DNA of 64,000 nucleotides from Lachnospiraceae bacterium (GTDB taxonomy: Bacteria; Bacillota; Clostridia; Lachnospirales; Lachnospiraceae): contig JAAUZC010000010.1 in assembly GCA_014804795.1 (NCBI GenBank), forward strand, positions 171,205 through 235,204, written 5' to 3'. The translations under genes and the position numbers were made by a program. A model generated the notes under the pieces. That model had not been told where the DNA came from, made no database searches, and saw only the letters and a list, made by a program, of their open reading frames with translations. Shown here piece by piece: positions 25,653 to 33,295 of the stretch; position 1 is the stretch's first letter, and every line of letters starts with the position of its first letter.

Positions 25653-25764
25653 GTCGTTCTCCTACACCGCAGGACGTTGAGACACGTCTATTGAGTGGAA
25701 ATCATACCGCAGCAGGCAGGGTCTAGTAAGTGATACCGAAAGACCTTGAGGTGATAAGAAAGAA

Positions 25765-27063
25765 ATGGGAAAGAAATCCGTCAATAACCTGTATAAGCCT
25801 ATGCTTGAGCATAGCAACGTCGAGAAAATGTTCCACAATGCAGCAAAGGGAAAGACCGAGCGACCGGATGTCGCAAAGATTCTCAAGCCGGAAAACCTCG
25901 ACGGACATGTGAAATTCCTCATTGAACAGTTGGAGAATACCGCGCCGGAGGGGATGGTTGTCCTGCATCCGGAAAGCGCGTGGCATCCGGCAAGACATGC
26001 AAAGCAGAGAATCAATGAGGGGTCGTCAAAAAAGACAAGAGACATCGAAAAGCCTCGCTATAATTACGAGCAGGTCGTCCATCACTGCGTCATCAATGGA
26101 TGTAAAGATATTATGATGCAGGGCATGTATGGTTTAGTGTGTGGGAGCATTCCGGAACGCGGTGCGCACTACGGAAAGAAGTACATCGAGAGATGGATTC
26201 ACGGAGACATAAGGAACTGCAAATATGTTCTGAAAATGGACATCCGACACTTTTATGAATCCGTCGATCATGACATTCTCAAAGAGTGGATTGCATCGAA
26301 AATCCGAGACAAGAGAATGCTGAATCTGATCTATTTAATCATAGACGGATGCGAGCAGGGGTTGCCGTTGGGATTTGTGACATCACAGTGGTTTTCAAAT
26401 TTCATGTTGCAGCCGCTCGACCACTACATCAAAGAGGAATTACACGCGGCGCATTATGTCCGGTACATGGATGACATGGTGATTTTCGGAAGAAACAAAA
26501 AGGAACTGCACCGGATGCAGCAGGCGATCGAGGTCTATCTGAATGAGCGTTTTCACCTGCTAATGAAATACAATCATCAAGTATTCAGATTCGATTATAT
26601 CGAAAGGAAAACCGGAAAGAGGAAAGGTCGACCGCTTGATTTCATGGGATTCCAATTCTATCACGATAAGACTATTTTGAGGGAATCCATCATGTTGAGC
26701 ACGACGAGGAAAGCGAACCGGATGGCAAAGAAAGACCGGATAACATGGTATGATGCGACGGTGATGCTCTCGTACATGGGATACATAGACCACACGGACA
26801 CATACGACATGTACCTGCAAAGGATAAAGCCGAATGTGAACGTGAAGAAACTAAAAAAGTTAGTGAGCAAGCATTCAAAGAGAGAGGAGAGAAAGAAACG
26901 TGAAAGAATGGAGAACAGTGTTCGGAACGGAGGCGGTGATGCCGGAGGAGTTCGACACAACCTCGTCTCCGGAAACGGTATATCAGAGACGGAACATCAA
27001 GGAAGTGGAAAAGACCGAGGAGGACGGGAAAAAAGTGACCGGATGGGAGCGAGAGGAGCGTGA
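25765..27063 (+). CDS. DGR reverse transcriptase
   Basis: 432 residues from ATG 25765 (GAGGTGAT upstream). RT motifs in order: GSIPERGAHYGKKYIERW near 127-144, motif A KMDIRHFYESVDHD (Asp159), motif B GLPLGFVTSQWFSN at 199-212 with the SQ signature that marks DGR reverse transcriptases, YVRYMDDMVIF with the catalytic YMDD at 234-237, and RPLDFMGFQFY further on. No maturase or endonuclease domain follows, so it is not a group II intron protein. It makes cDNA from the template RNA, misreading adenines. The last 55 codons overlap gene 26900-27214 in another frame and are low in complexity (Gly/Asp/Arg), so the functional end may be near residue 378. Confidence 0.93.
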   Translation: MGKKSVNNLYKPMLEHSNVEKMFHNAAKGKTERPDVAKILKPENLDGHVKFLIEQLENTAPEGMVVLHPESAWHPARHAKQRINEGSSKKTRDIEKPRYNYEQVVHHCVINGCKDIMMQGMYGLVCGSIPERGAHYGKKYIERWIHGDIRNCKYVLKMDIRHFYESVDHDILKEWIASKIRDKRMLNLIYLIIDGCEQGLPLGFVTSQWFSNFMLQPLDHYIKEELHAAHYVRYMDDMVIFGRNKKELHRMQQAIEVYLNERFHLLMKYNHQVFRFDYIERKTGKRKGRPLDFMGFQFYHDKTILRESIMLSTTRKANRMAKKDRITWYDATVMLSYMGYIDHTDTYDMYLQRIKPNVNVKKLKKLVSKHSKREERKKRERMENSVRNGGGDAGGVRHNLVSGNGISETEHQGSGKDRGGREKSDRMGARGA

Positions 27064-27214
27064 ATTGACGGTCGGAGAGTATCAACAGATGATGCTCACG
27101 AGAGAGGTCGTCAACGAGAACAAGGCAGAGATCGTCGCATCCGTGACGGACTTCCAAAAGTCCGAGGCTATTGACGAGTACACCATGCAACTGGTAGAGG
27201 AGGGATTGCTGTGA
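26900..27214 (+). CDS. Hypothetical phage protein, overlaps the RT 3' end
   Basis: 104 residues from GTG 26900 inside the RT gene (164 nt overlap, other frame), preceded by the GAGAGGAGAG purine stretch. The sequence is charged (KVEKTEEDGKKVTGWEREER, then LTREVVNENKAEIVASVTDF) and resembles small proteins that sit between tail fibres and XkdX in Clostridia phages. Function unknown. The long overlap suggests the DGR cassette was inserted just upstream of a tail-module gene and extended into it. Confidence 0.6.
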   Translation: MKEWRTVFGTEAVMPEEFDTTSSPETVYQRRNIKEVEKTEEDGKKVTGWEREERELTVGEYQQMMLTREVVNENKAEIVASVTDFQKSEAIDEYTMQLVEEGLL

Positions 27215-27360
27215 GAACGATGGTGGAGAGTTTCAAGCGTTTGTATAATTCCGGAAAACTCACGAAAGAGCAGATTGCGGAGAGGGTGGATTCCGGAAAG
27301 ATCAGCGCGGAGGAATATGAATATATCACGGGAGAGGTATGTGAGAATGAAACCTCTTGA
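27211..27360 (+). CDS. XkdX-family small phage protein
   Basis: 49 residues from GTG 27211 (overlaps the previous stop; GGAGG 8 nt upstream). FKRLYNSGKLTKEQIAERVD then a GKISAEEYEYITGE end matches the short XkdX family (Y..G.Y...QI..FV..G.I....Y..ITG) found at the end of tail modules. Role unknown. It overlaps the next gene by 14 nt. Confidence 0.8.
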   Translation: MRTMVESFKRLYNSGKLTKEQIAERVDSGKISAEEYEYITGEVCENETS

Positions 27361-27739
27361 AATTGTATCGGAGTTGAGTGGCGTGGTGAATGACCTGTAT
27401 GATCTTTCAAAAGTGCAGCAAGCCATCATTGAGAGCGCAAAGATTCCGGAATCTGAAAAAAGAAGTACGAGAGAACGTCTCTGCAATATCACGGACAAAT
27501 TGGACATCATCGAATTTCATTCAAGGGGCGTAATAGATACGGATGACGGCGAACCGATTTCGGAGGAGGTGAAACTGTATGAAGTAACTGTAAAAACGGA
27601 ACATAAGTTGATGATCGAGGCAACTGGAAGAAAATCAGCGGTAGAGCAGGCAGAAAAAGAGTTCATCGCTATGACACATATAAAACCGAAAGAGATATTT
27701 GTAGGAAATAGAGAGAAAGGAGAAACGGATGACGATTGA
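27347..27739 (+). CDS. Hypothetical phage protein
   Basis: 130 residues from ATG 27347 (GAGAGGTATGTGAG upstream). An N-terminal helical half (KPLEIVSELSGVVNDLYDLS) and a beta-rich C-terminal half (VKLYEVTVKTEHKLMIEATG). It is acidic, so it is unlike the basic Avd accessory protein of DGRs. No family is recognised. Confidence 0.55.
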   Translation: MKPLEIVSELSGVVNDLYDLSKVQQAIIESAKIPESEKRSTRERLCNITDKLDIIEFHSRGVIDTDDGEPISEEVKLYEVTVKTEHKLMIEATGRKSAVEQAEKEFIAMTHIKPKEIFVGNREKGETDDD

Positions 27740-28055
27740 AATATCACTATTGTTATCGGGAATCTCTGTCGCCTTTGCAATTTATTTCGGACTTTCGACC
27801 AAACGACGGAACGAGAAGAATGACGCAAGGGGAGACCAAAAGGACGCGGTCGACAAGGCGAAAAAGGAGACCGAGAACGACACTCTTGTGATGATAAAAC
27901 TGGAAAACATCGCAAACGACATCAAGGAAATAAAAAGCGAAAACAGGGATTTTCGTGAGGATATTTCCGCATTGAGGGAGAGGGTGGCAAAGGTTGAATC
28001 ATCGCTCAAGAGTTATCACAAGCGACTGGACGGAGAAATCCATCCGGAGGAATAA
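27729..28055 (+). CDS. Membrane-anchored coiled-coil protein (XhlA/hemolysin-like layout)
   Basis: 108 residues. One N-terminal hydrophobic helix (ISLLLSGISVAFAIYFGL), a basic linker, then a coiled coil (LENIANDIKEIKSENRDFRE) ending in charged residues. Small lysis-cassette membrane proteins have this plan, although in XhlA the order is reversed. It overlaps the previous gene by 11 nt. Confidence 0.5.
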   Translation: MTIEISLLLSGISVAFAIYFGLSTKRRNEKNDARGDQKDAVDKAKKETENDTLVMIKLENIANDIKEIKSENRDFREDISALRERVAKVESSLKSYHKRLDGEIHPEE

Positions 28056-28070
28056 AACAGGAGGGTGAAC

Positions 28071-28460
28071 GTGGCGAGGACAACTGCACAGATAAGACGA
28101 GAATGGAATGAGGAAATGCTGAAAGAGCAGAAAAGGCAGCATCGGCACAACCGGAAAATCCGGAGGATGCGGATGAAAAAAGCCAAAGCAGAAAACAAAA
28201 TTTCCGGCAGGTTCATGAATCGGATTGTCATTGCAGATATTCTCGCGGCACTTATATTCACGATTGTGATGATAGTGGTTTTCGTGAAAACAGGTTCAGA
28301 ACCGTCGACACTGATTCAGAATGTTTTTCAATTCCTGTCAGTGGAGGGTGGTGTCATGGGTCTGATAAAGGTCAGCAAGACTTTTTTGAAATCAAAGGAG
28401 GATAAAAAGCAGGACAATTCGAGCGAACTGACACCGCCGGATGAAGAAACGGAGGAATAA
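28071..28460 (+). CDS. Membrane protein of the lysis region
   Basis: 129 residues from GTG 28071 (AACAGGAGGG 6 nt upstream; GTG 28065 also possible). A strongly basic N-terminal half (KRQHRHNRKIRRMRMKKAKA) is followed by one or two hydrophobic helices (IVIADILAALIFTIVMIVVF) and an acidic tail. It could be an accessory holin, or a protein that only associates with one. No family is certain. Confidence 0.5.
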   Translation: MARTTAQIRREWNEEMLKEQKRQHRHNRKIRRMRMKKAKAENKISGRFMNRIVIADILAALIFTIVMIVVFVKTGSEPSTLIQNVFQFLSVEGGVMGLIKVSKTFLKSKEDKKQDNSSELTPPDEETEE

Positions 28461-28462
28461 GA

Positions 28463-28819
28463 ATGGCTCAATGGATTGTTGAAAATTGGTTTTTGATCGT
28501 AGCACTGGCAGCAGGTGTCGGAACGATAGCAATGGCGATCTATAAGTTCGCAGGATTGCCGACACCGGAGCAGGTGGCGAAGATTAAACAGTGGTTATTA
28601 TTGGCGGTTACGACCGCAGAGAAAGAACTCGGAGGAGGCACAGGTCAGATCAAACTCCGGTATGTATACGACATGTTTATGCAGAGGTATCCGGTAGCGG
28701 CAAAGATTGTCTCGTTTGACACCTTTTCGGTGTGGGTAGACGAGGCACTTGAGAACATGAAACGGATGCTCAAGGACAACAAGGCAGCAGCGGAATATGT
28801 GAGAAGTGGTGCAGATTAA
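28463..28819 (+). CDS. Phage holin, LLH family
   Basis: 118 residues. One N-terminal transmembrane helix (WFLIVALAAGVGTIAMAIY), then a conserved cytosolic part with AEKELGGGTGQIKLRYVYDM and FDTFSVWVDEALENMKRML, which match the LL-H type holin family. Holins time lysis by opening the membrane to the endolysin encoded at 29161. SD AACGGAGGAA. Confidence 0.8.
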   Translation: MAQWIVENWFLIVALAAGVGTIAMAIYKFAGLPTPEQVAKIKQWLLLAVTTAEKELGGGTGQIKLRYVYDMFMQRYPVAAKIVSFDTFSVWVDEALENMKRMLKDNKAAAEYVRSGAD

Positions 28820-28832
28820 GGAGGCGGTGCAG

Positions 28833-29180
28833 GTGATTGAGTTCATCTTGAGCAACTGGAAAAGCATCATCCTCATATATGCGTTGATCGGTTTTGCAGT
28901 GTTCATCTTAATAGAAATAGGGTGGATGTGGGTCATCAGAATGGACGACCATGACAAGGAAGAATTTCCGGAATATTACGACGATGATGAAATGGGTGTC
29001 GGGTTGGCACTAATTACCGGATTGATTATCGGAGTAGTCGTTGGGATATTTTGGTTATTCGTTCTTGTAGCAATACCGTTTTTGATGCTTATGGACTGGA
29101 TACAAAGAAAGCATCCTCATTTGTTGGGGAACATGTTGGAAGATATGGAGGAGAGAGACAGTGATCGAAAAAATAATTAA
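28833..29180 (+). CDS. Two-helix membrane protein of the lysis cassette
   Basis: 115 residues from GTG 28833 (AAGGAGG 8 nt upstream, which decides the start; the frame is open from 28806). Two hydrophobic helices (IILIYALIGFAVFILIEIGW and LITGLIIGVVVGIFWLFVLV) separated by an acidic loop. It may be a second holin or antiholin. It overlaps the endolysin gene by 20 nt. Confidence 0.6.
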   Translation: MIEFILSNWKSIILIYALIGFAVFILIEIGWMWVIRMDDHDKEEFPEYYDDDEMGVGLALITGLIIGVVVGIFWLFVLVAIPFLMLMDWIQRKHPHLLGNMLEDMEERDSDRKNN

Positions 29181-30105
29181 AAAAGCAATTTCATTCCTCG
29201 GAGTGAGCGAACCGACCGGAGACGATCAGTTCATCCGGTATTATAACAATATTACAGGAGCAGGGTTTTCCATGACGGTGGCATGGTGTGCTATTTTTGT
29301 GACGGTTGTGGCGAGAATGGTGGGAGCGGCGACAAGCCTCATTCCGACCTTTGCATCCTGTGACATCGGTGCGGACTGGTTCAGAAAAAAGGGTCGGTAT
29401 GAAAAGGGCAGGTATTACGGAGGCAATTACACGCCAAAGCGCGGAGATGTGATTTTCTATTCGTCCAAACATACACAGGATGATTCCACTCATGTGGGGT
29501 ATGTGGTGGATGTGACCGGAGACATAATCAAAGCGATCGAGGGAAACAAAAACGATGCGGTCGGATACAGAACCATCAAGGTGTCCGACAAATACATCAT
29601 CGGATACGGCAGAGTTGCAGACTTTGCAGGCGGCAGCAGTGCGGCATCTACAGGAGAACAGGCGAAAGAATTTCAGTGCAGTGTGAGCGATTTCCAGTCC
29701 TATCTCAACAGACAGTATCCGAACACAATCAAAACGAACTGCGGAGCGTTGGTTGTGGTCGATAACAGTTTCGGGCAAAAGACGCGGAATGCCGCTCTTT
29801 GTGTATGGAAATATGAAATGAACAAGAAAAAGGCAGGATATACATTCGATCTCAAAAACCGGAATTTCCTTGCAAAGTGTAAGGAATACGCGGACAAATT
29901 TGCCGTTGTGAAGAATGGCAGCAAAGGGCGGTTCGTATATCTTGCGCAGGGTCTCCTCCGCGCAAAGGGATTCTATTATGGAGACCTTGACGGAGATGCA
30001 GGCAGTATCACGGAATCAGCGGCAAAGGCATTCCAGTCCGCGAACGGTCTGCCATCAGACGGCAACATCAACGCGGACACATGGAGCAAATTATTCACAG
30101 TATAG
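29161..30105 (+). CDS. Endolysin: CHAP-type peptidase plus peptidoglycan-binding domain
   Basis: 314 residues from GTG 29161. The N-terminal domain has VAWCAIFVTVVARM (catalytic Cys43) and DDSTHVGYVVDV (His near 112), the CHAP/NlpC-like amidase or endopeptidase core. A Ser/Ala/Thr linker near 165 leads to a C-terminal module; residues 250-314 (FVYLAQGLLRAKGFYYGDLD, then AAKAFQSANGLPSDGNINAD) are a PG_binding_1 domain. Cytosolic, released through the holin to digest the wall. Confidence 0.85.
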   Translation: MIEKIIKKAISFLGVSEPTGDDQFIRYYNNITGAGFSMTVAWCAIFVTVVARMVGAATSLIPTFASCDIGADWFRKKGRYEKGRYYGGNYTPKRGDVIFYSSKHTQDDSTHVGYVVDVTGDIIKAIEGNKNDAVGYRTIKVSDKYIIGYGRVADFAGGSSAASTGEQAKEFQCSVSDFQSYLNRQYPNTIKTNCGALVVVDNSFGQKTRNAALCVWKYEMNKKKAGYTFDLKNRNFLAKCKEYADKFAVVKNGSKGRFVYLAQGLLRAKGFYYGDLDGDAGSITESAAKAFQSANGLPSDGNINADTWSKLFTV

Positions 30106-30117
30106 GGAGGGAACAAC

Positions 30118-30828
30118 ATGAGTGAAACAAAAATGTATTATCTCGGAATCGGAGAAAAGTTCATCAAGGCGCAGTGTAAACCGTACAAGACCATAGAGGG
30201 AGCACTCAAAGCGGCAGCAAAGGACGAGAGTTTTGTCGTTTGGGATGAAGATGGAAACGTGATCGGCTCTCTGACGGATAAAGTTCCGGAGGGAGCACTG
30301 GAAAAGAATCCGGACGGCGGCGCGAACGTATACAATGAAAGCGGAGAAAAGGTCGGAGAGGTGGACGCAAAGACCGTCGAGGAATTGACCGGAAATAAAT
30401 CCGGAGAGGGGCAGCAGGACACAAGCACCGGAGACAGCGCGGAGGGCGGTCAGAGCGGCGAGAACGAGAACAAGTCGGAGAATGAATCACCTGCGGATGG
30501 AAAAGCCGAAAATGAGGCTCACAGTGCGCAGGAAACAAGCACCGGAGGAGATGCGGAGGACGGTCAGAACGACAAGGATGCAGGTGAGGAAAAAGGAATC
30601 CGGAACGAGCAGATCGAAAAATTTTCCGTTGTTGTGGTGTGCAATGGCAGCTTGCGCTTGAGACGTGCTGCATCGTGGGAGAGTTGGAGTGAGTGCGGAC
30701 GCGCCTCAAAGGGTCAGACGTACATCGGAAAGAGGCTCTTTATGCTTGACGGTCTCCCGATGCTTGAGACCATCGACGGACTGTTCATGTCAGCAGCAGC
30801 GGAACATGTGAAGATCGACAAGGCTTGA
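30118..30828 (+). CDS. Secretion-less SH3-type binding protein with repeat linker
   Basis: 236 residues. Residues 1-95 are a compact domain (YYLGIGEKFIKAQCKPYKTI; VVWDEDGNVIGSLTDKVPEG). Residues 95-165 are a low-complexity linker with two copies of a (D/E)TSTG-x-x-AE-x-GQ unit. The end (residues 178-236, VCNGSLRLRRAASWESWSEC, then MLETIDGLFMSAAAEHVKI) resembles a bacterial SH3 fold. As the last phage gene after the endolysin, it could be a lysin helper that binds wall, or a lysogenic cargo product. No signal peptide. Confidence 0.6.
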   Translation: MSETKMYYLGIGEKFIKAQCKPYKTIEGALKAAAKDESFVVWDEDGNVIGSLTDKVPEGALEKNPDGGANVYNESGEKVGEVDAKTVEELTGNKSGEGQQDTSTGDSAEGGQSGENENKSENESPADGKAENEAHSAQETSTGGDAEDGQNDKDAGEEKGIRNEQIEKFSVVVVCNGSLRLRRAASWESWSECGRASKGQTYIGKRLFMLDGLPMLETIDGLFMSAAAEHVKIDKA

Positions 30829-30893
30829 TTGCTGAAAATGGTGCAAAATCCTTGAATCCGATGTATAATAAAGCAATAGCGGAGCGTATAAGG

Positions 30894-30936
30894 ATTTTCG
30901 AGTAATAAACAGGTAATAAACAAACGGCTCGAAAAT
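30894..30936 (+). repeat. Inverted repeat enclosing a direct repeat near the prophage end
   Basis: ATTTTCGAG and CTCGAAAAT form a 9-bp perfect inverted repeat with 25 bp between, and that interval contains GTAATAAACA twice in tandem. It lies between the last phage gene and the terminator at 31004. Arm-type integrase sites look like this, so this may be the attachment region, but the other prophage end is not in the window. No tRNA or other gene-end target can be seen. Confidence 0.35.
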
Positions 30937-31003
30937 GCTGAAAAATGAGGGTTTGAAACTATCCAAGAGTTAGGCAGTTATCTGCGAACAAAGACGCATA
31001 TAC

Positions 31004-31037
31004 AAAGCCCCGAATGCTTGCATTCAAGGGGCTTTTG
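31004..31037 (+). terminator. Strong intrinsic terminator at the prophage/host boundary
   Basis: AAAGCCCC-GAATGC / GCATTC-AA-GGGGCTTTT: 8 + 5 base pairs with a small bulge and a short loop, followed by TTTTG. It ends the lysis operon and shields the host gene to the right. The gap 30829-31090 otherwise holds only the inverted repeat entry and the promoter at 31055. Confidence 0.85.
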
Positions 31038-31054
31038 TTATGCAAATTTGTTCC

Positions 31055-31084
31055 TTGTGTCCAGACGGTTGTCTCTGCTATAAT
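31055..31084 (+). promoter_or_regulatory. Candidate promoter of the YjbR-like gene
   Basis: TTGTGT (31055-31060), 18-bp spacer, TATAAT (31079-31084, perfect -10). The start of transcription would fall at about 31091, the first base of the likely ATG, so the message may be leaderless. The -35 matches consensus only in part. Confidence 0.45.
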
Positions 31085-31090
31085 AAATTC

Positions 31091-31525
31091 ATGAATAATT
31101 TATCTTTATCCCATAGAAACGACATATTACAATACGCAGCCGAAACGTATGGCGCTGTTCCGGAATACCTCTGGGCTTCCACTCCCGATGCCGCGGTTCT
31201 TCGCCATACAGACAACAGGAAATGGTACGCCCTGATCATGAGTGTGCAAAAAGACAGGCTGGGGCTTTCGGGCACGGAGCCTATCGACATCCTGAACATC
31301 AAATGCGATCCAATCCTGGGAAGTTCTCTGCGCACCGAACGGGGATTTCTGCCTGGTTATCATATGAACCATGAAAAATGGCTGACGATTCTTTTGGACG
31401 GTACAGTGAAGCCGGAGAAAATATATCCGCTGCTGGAGATGAGCTTTGAACTGACAAAGAGCGCCGGGAAGAAAAAAACTGTCAGGAGTAAGAAGAAACC
31501 GGAAGAGGAAAGGGAAGAACGGTAG
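31091..31525 (+). CDS. YjbR/MmcQ-family protein (DUF419)
   Basis: 144 residues from ATG 31091. IMSVQKDRLGLSGTEPIDIL, IKCDPILGSSLRTERGFLPG and then YHMNHEKWLTILLDGTV are the hallmarks of the YjbR (MmcQ) family, small cyanophage-T4 repressor-like-fold proteins of unclear DNA-related function. ATG 31040 is in frame but lies upstream of the -10 box and has no SD, so it is not used. The C-terminal tail is Lys/Glu-rich and dispensable-looking. First host gene right of the prophage. Confidence 0.85.
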   Translation: MNNLSLSHRNDILQYAAETYGAVPEYLWASTPDAAVLRHTDNRKWYALIMSVQKDRLGLSGTEPIDILNIKCDPILGSSLRTERGFLPGYHMNHEKWLTILLDGTVKPEKIYPLLEMSFELTKSAGKKKTVRSKKKPEEEREER

Positions 31526-31579
31526 ACAGAAAAGTGCAGGATTGCGAAATGTGTCAGGGTGGACTGTTTTGCGGCACAC

Positions 31580-31608
31580 TGGACAAAACAGGAAACTGCA
31601 TATATAAT
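31580..31608 (+). promoter_or_regulatory. Promoter of the degV gene
   Basis: TGGACA (31580-31585), 17-bp spacer, TATAAT (31603-31608): 11 of 12 consensus matches. Predicted start near 31615, 45 nt before the ATG at 31660, which has AAGGAGG as SD. Confidence 0.8.
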
Positions 31609-31659
31609 ACCCTGTAGAAGACGGGAGATATCTCTTAGCCATATATAAGGAGGCGTGAA

Positions 31660-32538
31660 ATGCCGGATGTTGTTATTATGACAGATTCCAATGCGGGAAT
31701 GACGAAAGAAGAGGGGGAAAAGTACGGTGTAGAGATTTTACCTATGTCTTTTCTGATAAACGGCAAGATTTACTACGAGGGAAAAGACATCAGCCACGAA
31801 GCATTTTTTAAGAAGCTGGAAGAGAATGCACAGGTTGCCACTTCCCAGCCGGCGCCGGGAGAAGTGACAGAGTTGTGGGAGAAGCTGCTCAAGCGGCACG
31901 ATGAAGTAGTTTACATCCCTATGTCGAGCGGGCTCAGCAAATCCTGTGAGACGGCACAGATTCTGGCGCAGGATTATGGCGGCAGAGTTCAGGTGGTGGA
32001 CGGCAAGCGGATATCTGTGCCCCAGAAAATGATGGTATTGGACGGACTGGCTCTTGTAAAAGAGGGGAGAAGTGCAGTAGAAATTAAGGAGATGCTGGAA
32101 GAAAGCGCATTGGATTGTGCGATTTATATTGCGGTGGATACCTTAAAATACTTAAAGCGCGGCGGGCGTATCACGGGCGCGGCCGCGGCAATAGGAACCA
32201 TGTTGAATATCAAACCCGTCCTTCTGGTGAAAGGCGAGAGATTAGATGCCTATGAAAAGGCCAGAGGGGCGAAGGCGGCAAGACGCATTATGCTGGAGGC
32301 CGTCCGGAGAGAACTGGAGGGACCGTTTAAACAGTATGTGGAGCGGGATGAGGTATGTCTTCAGATGGCGCATACGTGCATGGATGAAGAGTTGATTGCA
32401 GAGTGGGAGAAAAAGATACAGGAAGAATTTCCCGGGCTGAAACTTTTTACATCGCCGCTGCCTCTCTGCACGGCCTGCCATGTCGGACCAAACGCTCTTG
32501 GTATAGGTGTCACGAAAAGAATCAGAAAAGACTGGTAA
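31660..32538 (+). CDS. degV: DegV-family fatty-acid-binding protein
   Basis: 292 residues starting MPDVVIMTDSNAGMTKEEGE, the DegV opening (D-S-x-x-x). Then QVATSQPAPGEVTELWEKLL, a TSQP lipid-headgroup block, and YIPMSSGLSKSCETAQILA (SSGLSGT-like), and LKYLKRGGRITGAAAAIGTM. The fold binds a fatty acid; in Firmicutes FakB proteins present it to the kinase FakA. No fakA is next to it. Cytosolic, single gene with its own promoter, and the operon ends at 32571. Confidence 0.9.
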   Translation: MPDVVIMTDSNAGMTKEEGEKYGVEILPMSFLINGKIYYEGKDISHEAFFKKLEENAQVATSQPAPGEVTELWEKLLKRHDEVVYIPMSSGLSKSCETAQILAQDYGGRVQVVDGKRISVPQKMMVLDGLALVKEGRSAVEIKEMLEESALDCAIYIAVDTLKYLKRGGRITGAAAAIGTMLNIKPVLLVKGERLDAYEKARGAKAARRIMLEAVRRELEGPFKQYVERDEVCLQMAHTCMDEELIAEWEKKIQEEFPGLKLFTSPLPLCTACHVGPNALGIGVTKRIRKDW

Positions 32539-32541
32539 ACA

Positions 32542-32556
32542 GTGAGCGCAGCTCAC
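32542..32556 (+). terminator. Small hairpin after degV
   Basis: GTGAGC, loop GCA, GCTCAC: 6-bp stem directly after the stop, followed by ATTGCTGC. No T-run, so a weak terminator on its own; the stronger stem at 32571 follows. Confidence 0.4.
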
Positions 32557-32570
32557 ATTGCTGCAAACCC

Positions 32571-32590
32571 GGGGGCTAGCGCCAGCCCCC
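32571..32590. terminator. Hairpin between convergent degV and SDR genes
   Basis: GGGGGCT, loop AGCGCC, AGCCCCC: 7-bp GC stem that overlaps the end of the SDR gene on the other strand. It can stop transcription from both sides; the T-tract is poor (GTCTATTG). Confidence 0.55.
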
Positions 32591-33295
32591 GTCTATTGTA
32601 AAAATCTGTCCTGTAGTGTAGGAAGGCATGGAAAGTACAGAACATACCATTTCTGCCACCTCTGCAGCATTTCCCATACGGCTCGCCGGAATCTCATCGA
32701 TCAGGGCACGCCGTTCCTCTTCGGAAAGTCCAAGATTCATTTCTGTATTGATAAGGCCGCAGGCGATGGCGTTGACCTGGATGCCTGAGGGAGCCAGTTC
32801 CTTTGCCAGAGCTTTTGTAAAGCTGTTGACTCCGCCTTTGGAAGCCGAGTAGGCCACTTCCATGGAGGCACCGCAGCTTCCCCAGACAGAGGAAATGTTG
32901 ATAATCTTTCCCCGATGCTTTTGGAGCATCAGGGGAATTGTTTTTTTGCTTGTATAAAAGAGGCTGCTCAAGTTCGTATTGATGACCTTCTGCCATTCTT
33001 CGCAGCTCATTTCGGAGAGCAGCCCGATATGGGAAATGCCTGCATTATTGATCAAAACGTCTAACGATGGAATATGGCGAAAGAGCCGTTCTACTTCTTT
33101 ATAAGAAGACATATCACATAAAAAGGCACCGACAGAAACATTGTATTCTTCTTCCAGATAGGTGGCGAGAGAGCGCAGTTTTTCTTCGGAGTGAAGGCAG
33201 GTAAGATAGAGATCATAATGTTCTTTTGCCAGTTTTCTTGCAATGGCCTCCCCGATGCCGCGGGAAGCGCCTGTAACGAGAGCTTTTTTGTTCAT
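32576..33295 (-). CDS. Short-chain dehydrogenase/reductase (FabG-like)
   Basis: 239 residues. GASRGIG at 9-15 is the NAD(P) loop, NNAG at 83-86, Ser near 136 (NISSVWG), and YSASK (Tyr149, Lys153) the catalytic pair. The ending YTTGQIFTIDGGW is typical of FabG-type 3-oxoacyl reductases, but the gene stands alone, not in a fab cluster, so the substrate is unknown. On the minus strand with AACAGGAGGG before the ATG. Confidence 0.88.
   Translation of the reverse strand: MNKKALVTGASRGIGEAIARKLAKEHYDLYLTCLHSEEKLRSLATYLEEEYNVSVGAFLCDMSSYKEVERLFRHIPSLDVLINNAGISHIGLLSEMSCEEWQKVINTNLSSLFYTSKKTIPLMLQKHRGKIINISSVWGSCGASMEVAYSASKGGVNSFTKALAKELAPSGIQVNAIACGLINTEMNLGLSEEERRALIDEIPASRMGNAAEVAEMVCSVLSMPSYTTGQIFTIDGGWR

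Noticed and set aside
25765..27063. RT as part of a retron or group II intron
   Set aside because: No maturase or endonuclease domain and no msr/msd-like RNA, while the adjacent VR/TR pair shows adenine-specific differences typical of DGRs.
31040..31090. Upstream start (ATG 31040) for the YjbR-like gene
   Set aside because: It lies before the -10 element, has no SD and adds a Cys-rich stretch unlike the family.
30829..31090. A tRNA gene as integration target
   Set aside because: No cloverleaf or T-loop consensus could be found in this gap or elsewhere in the window.
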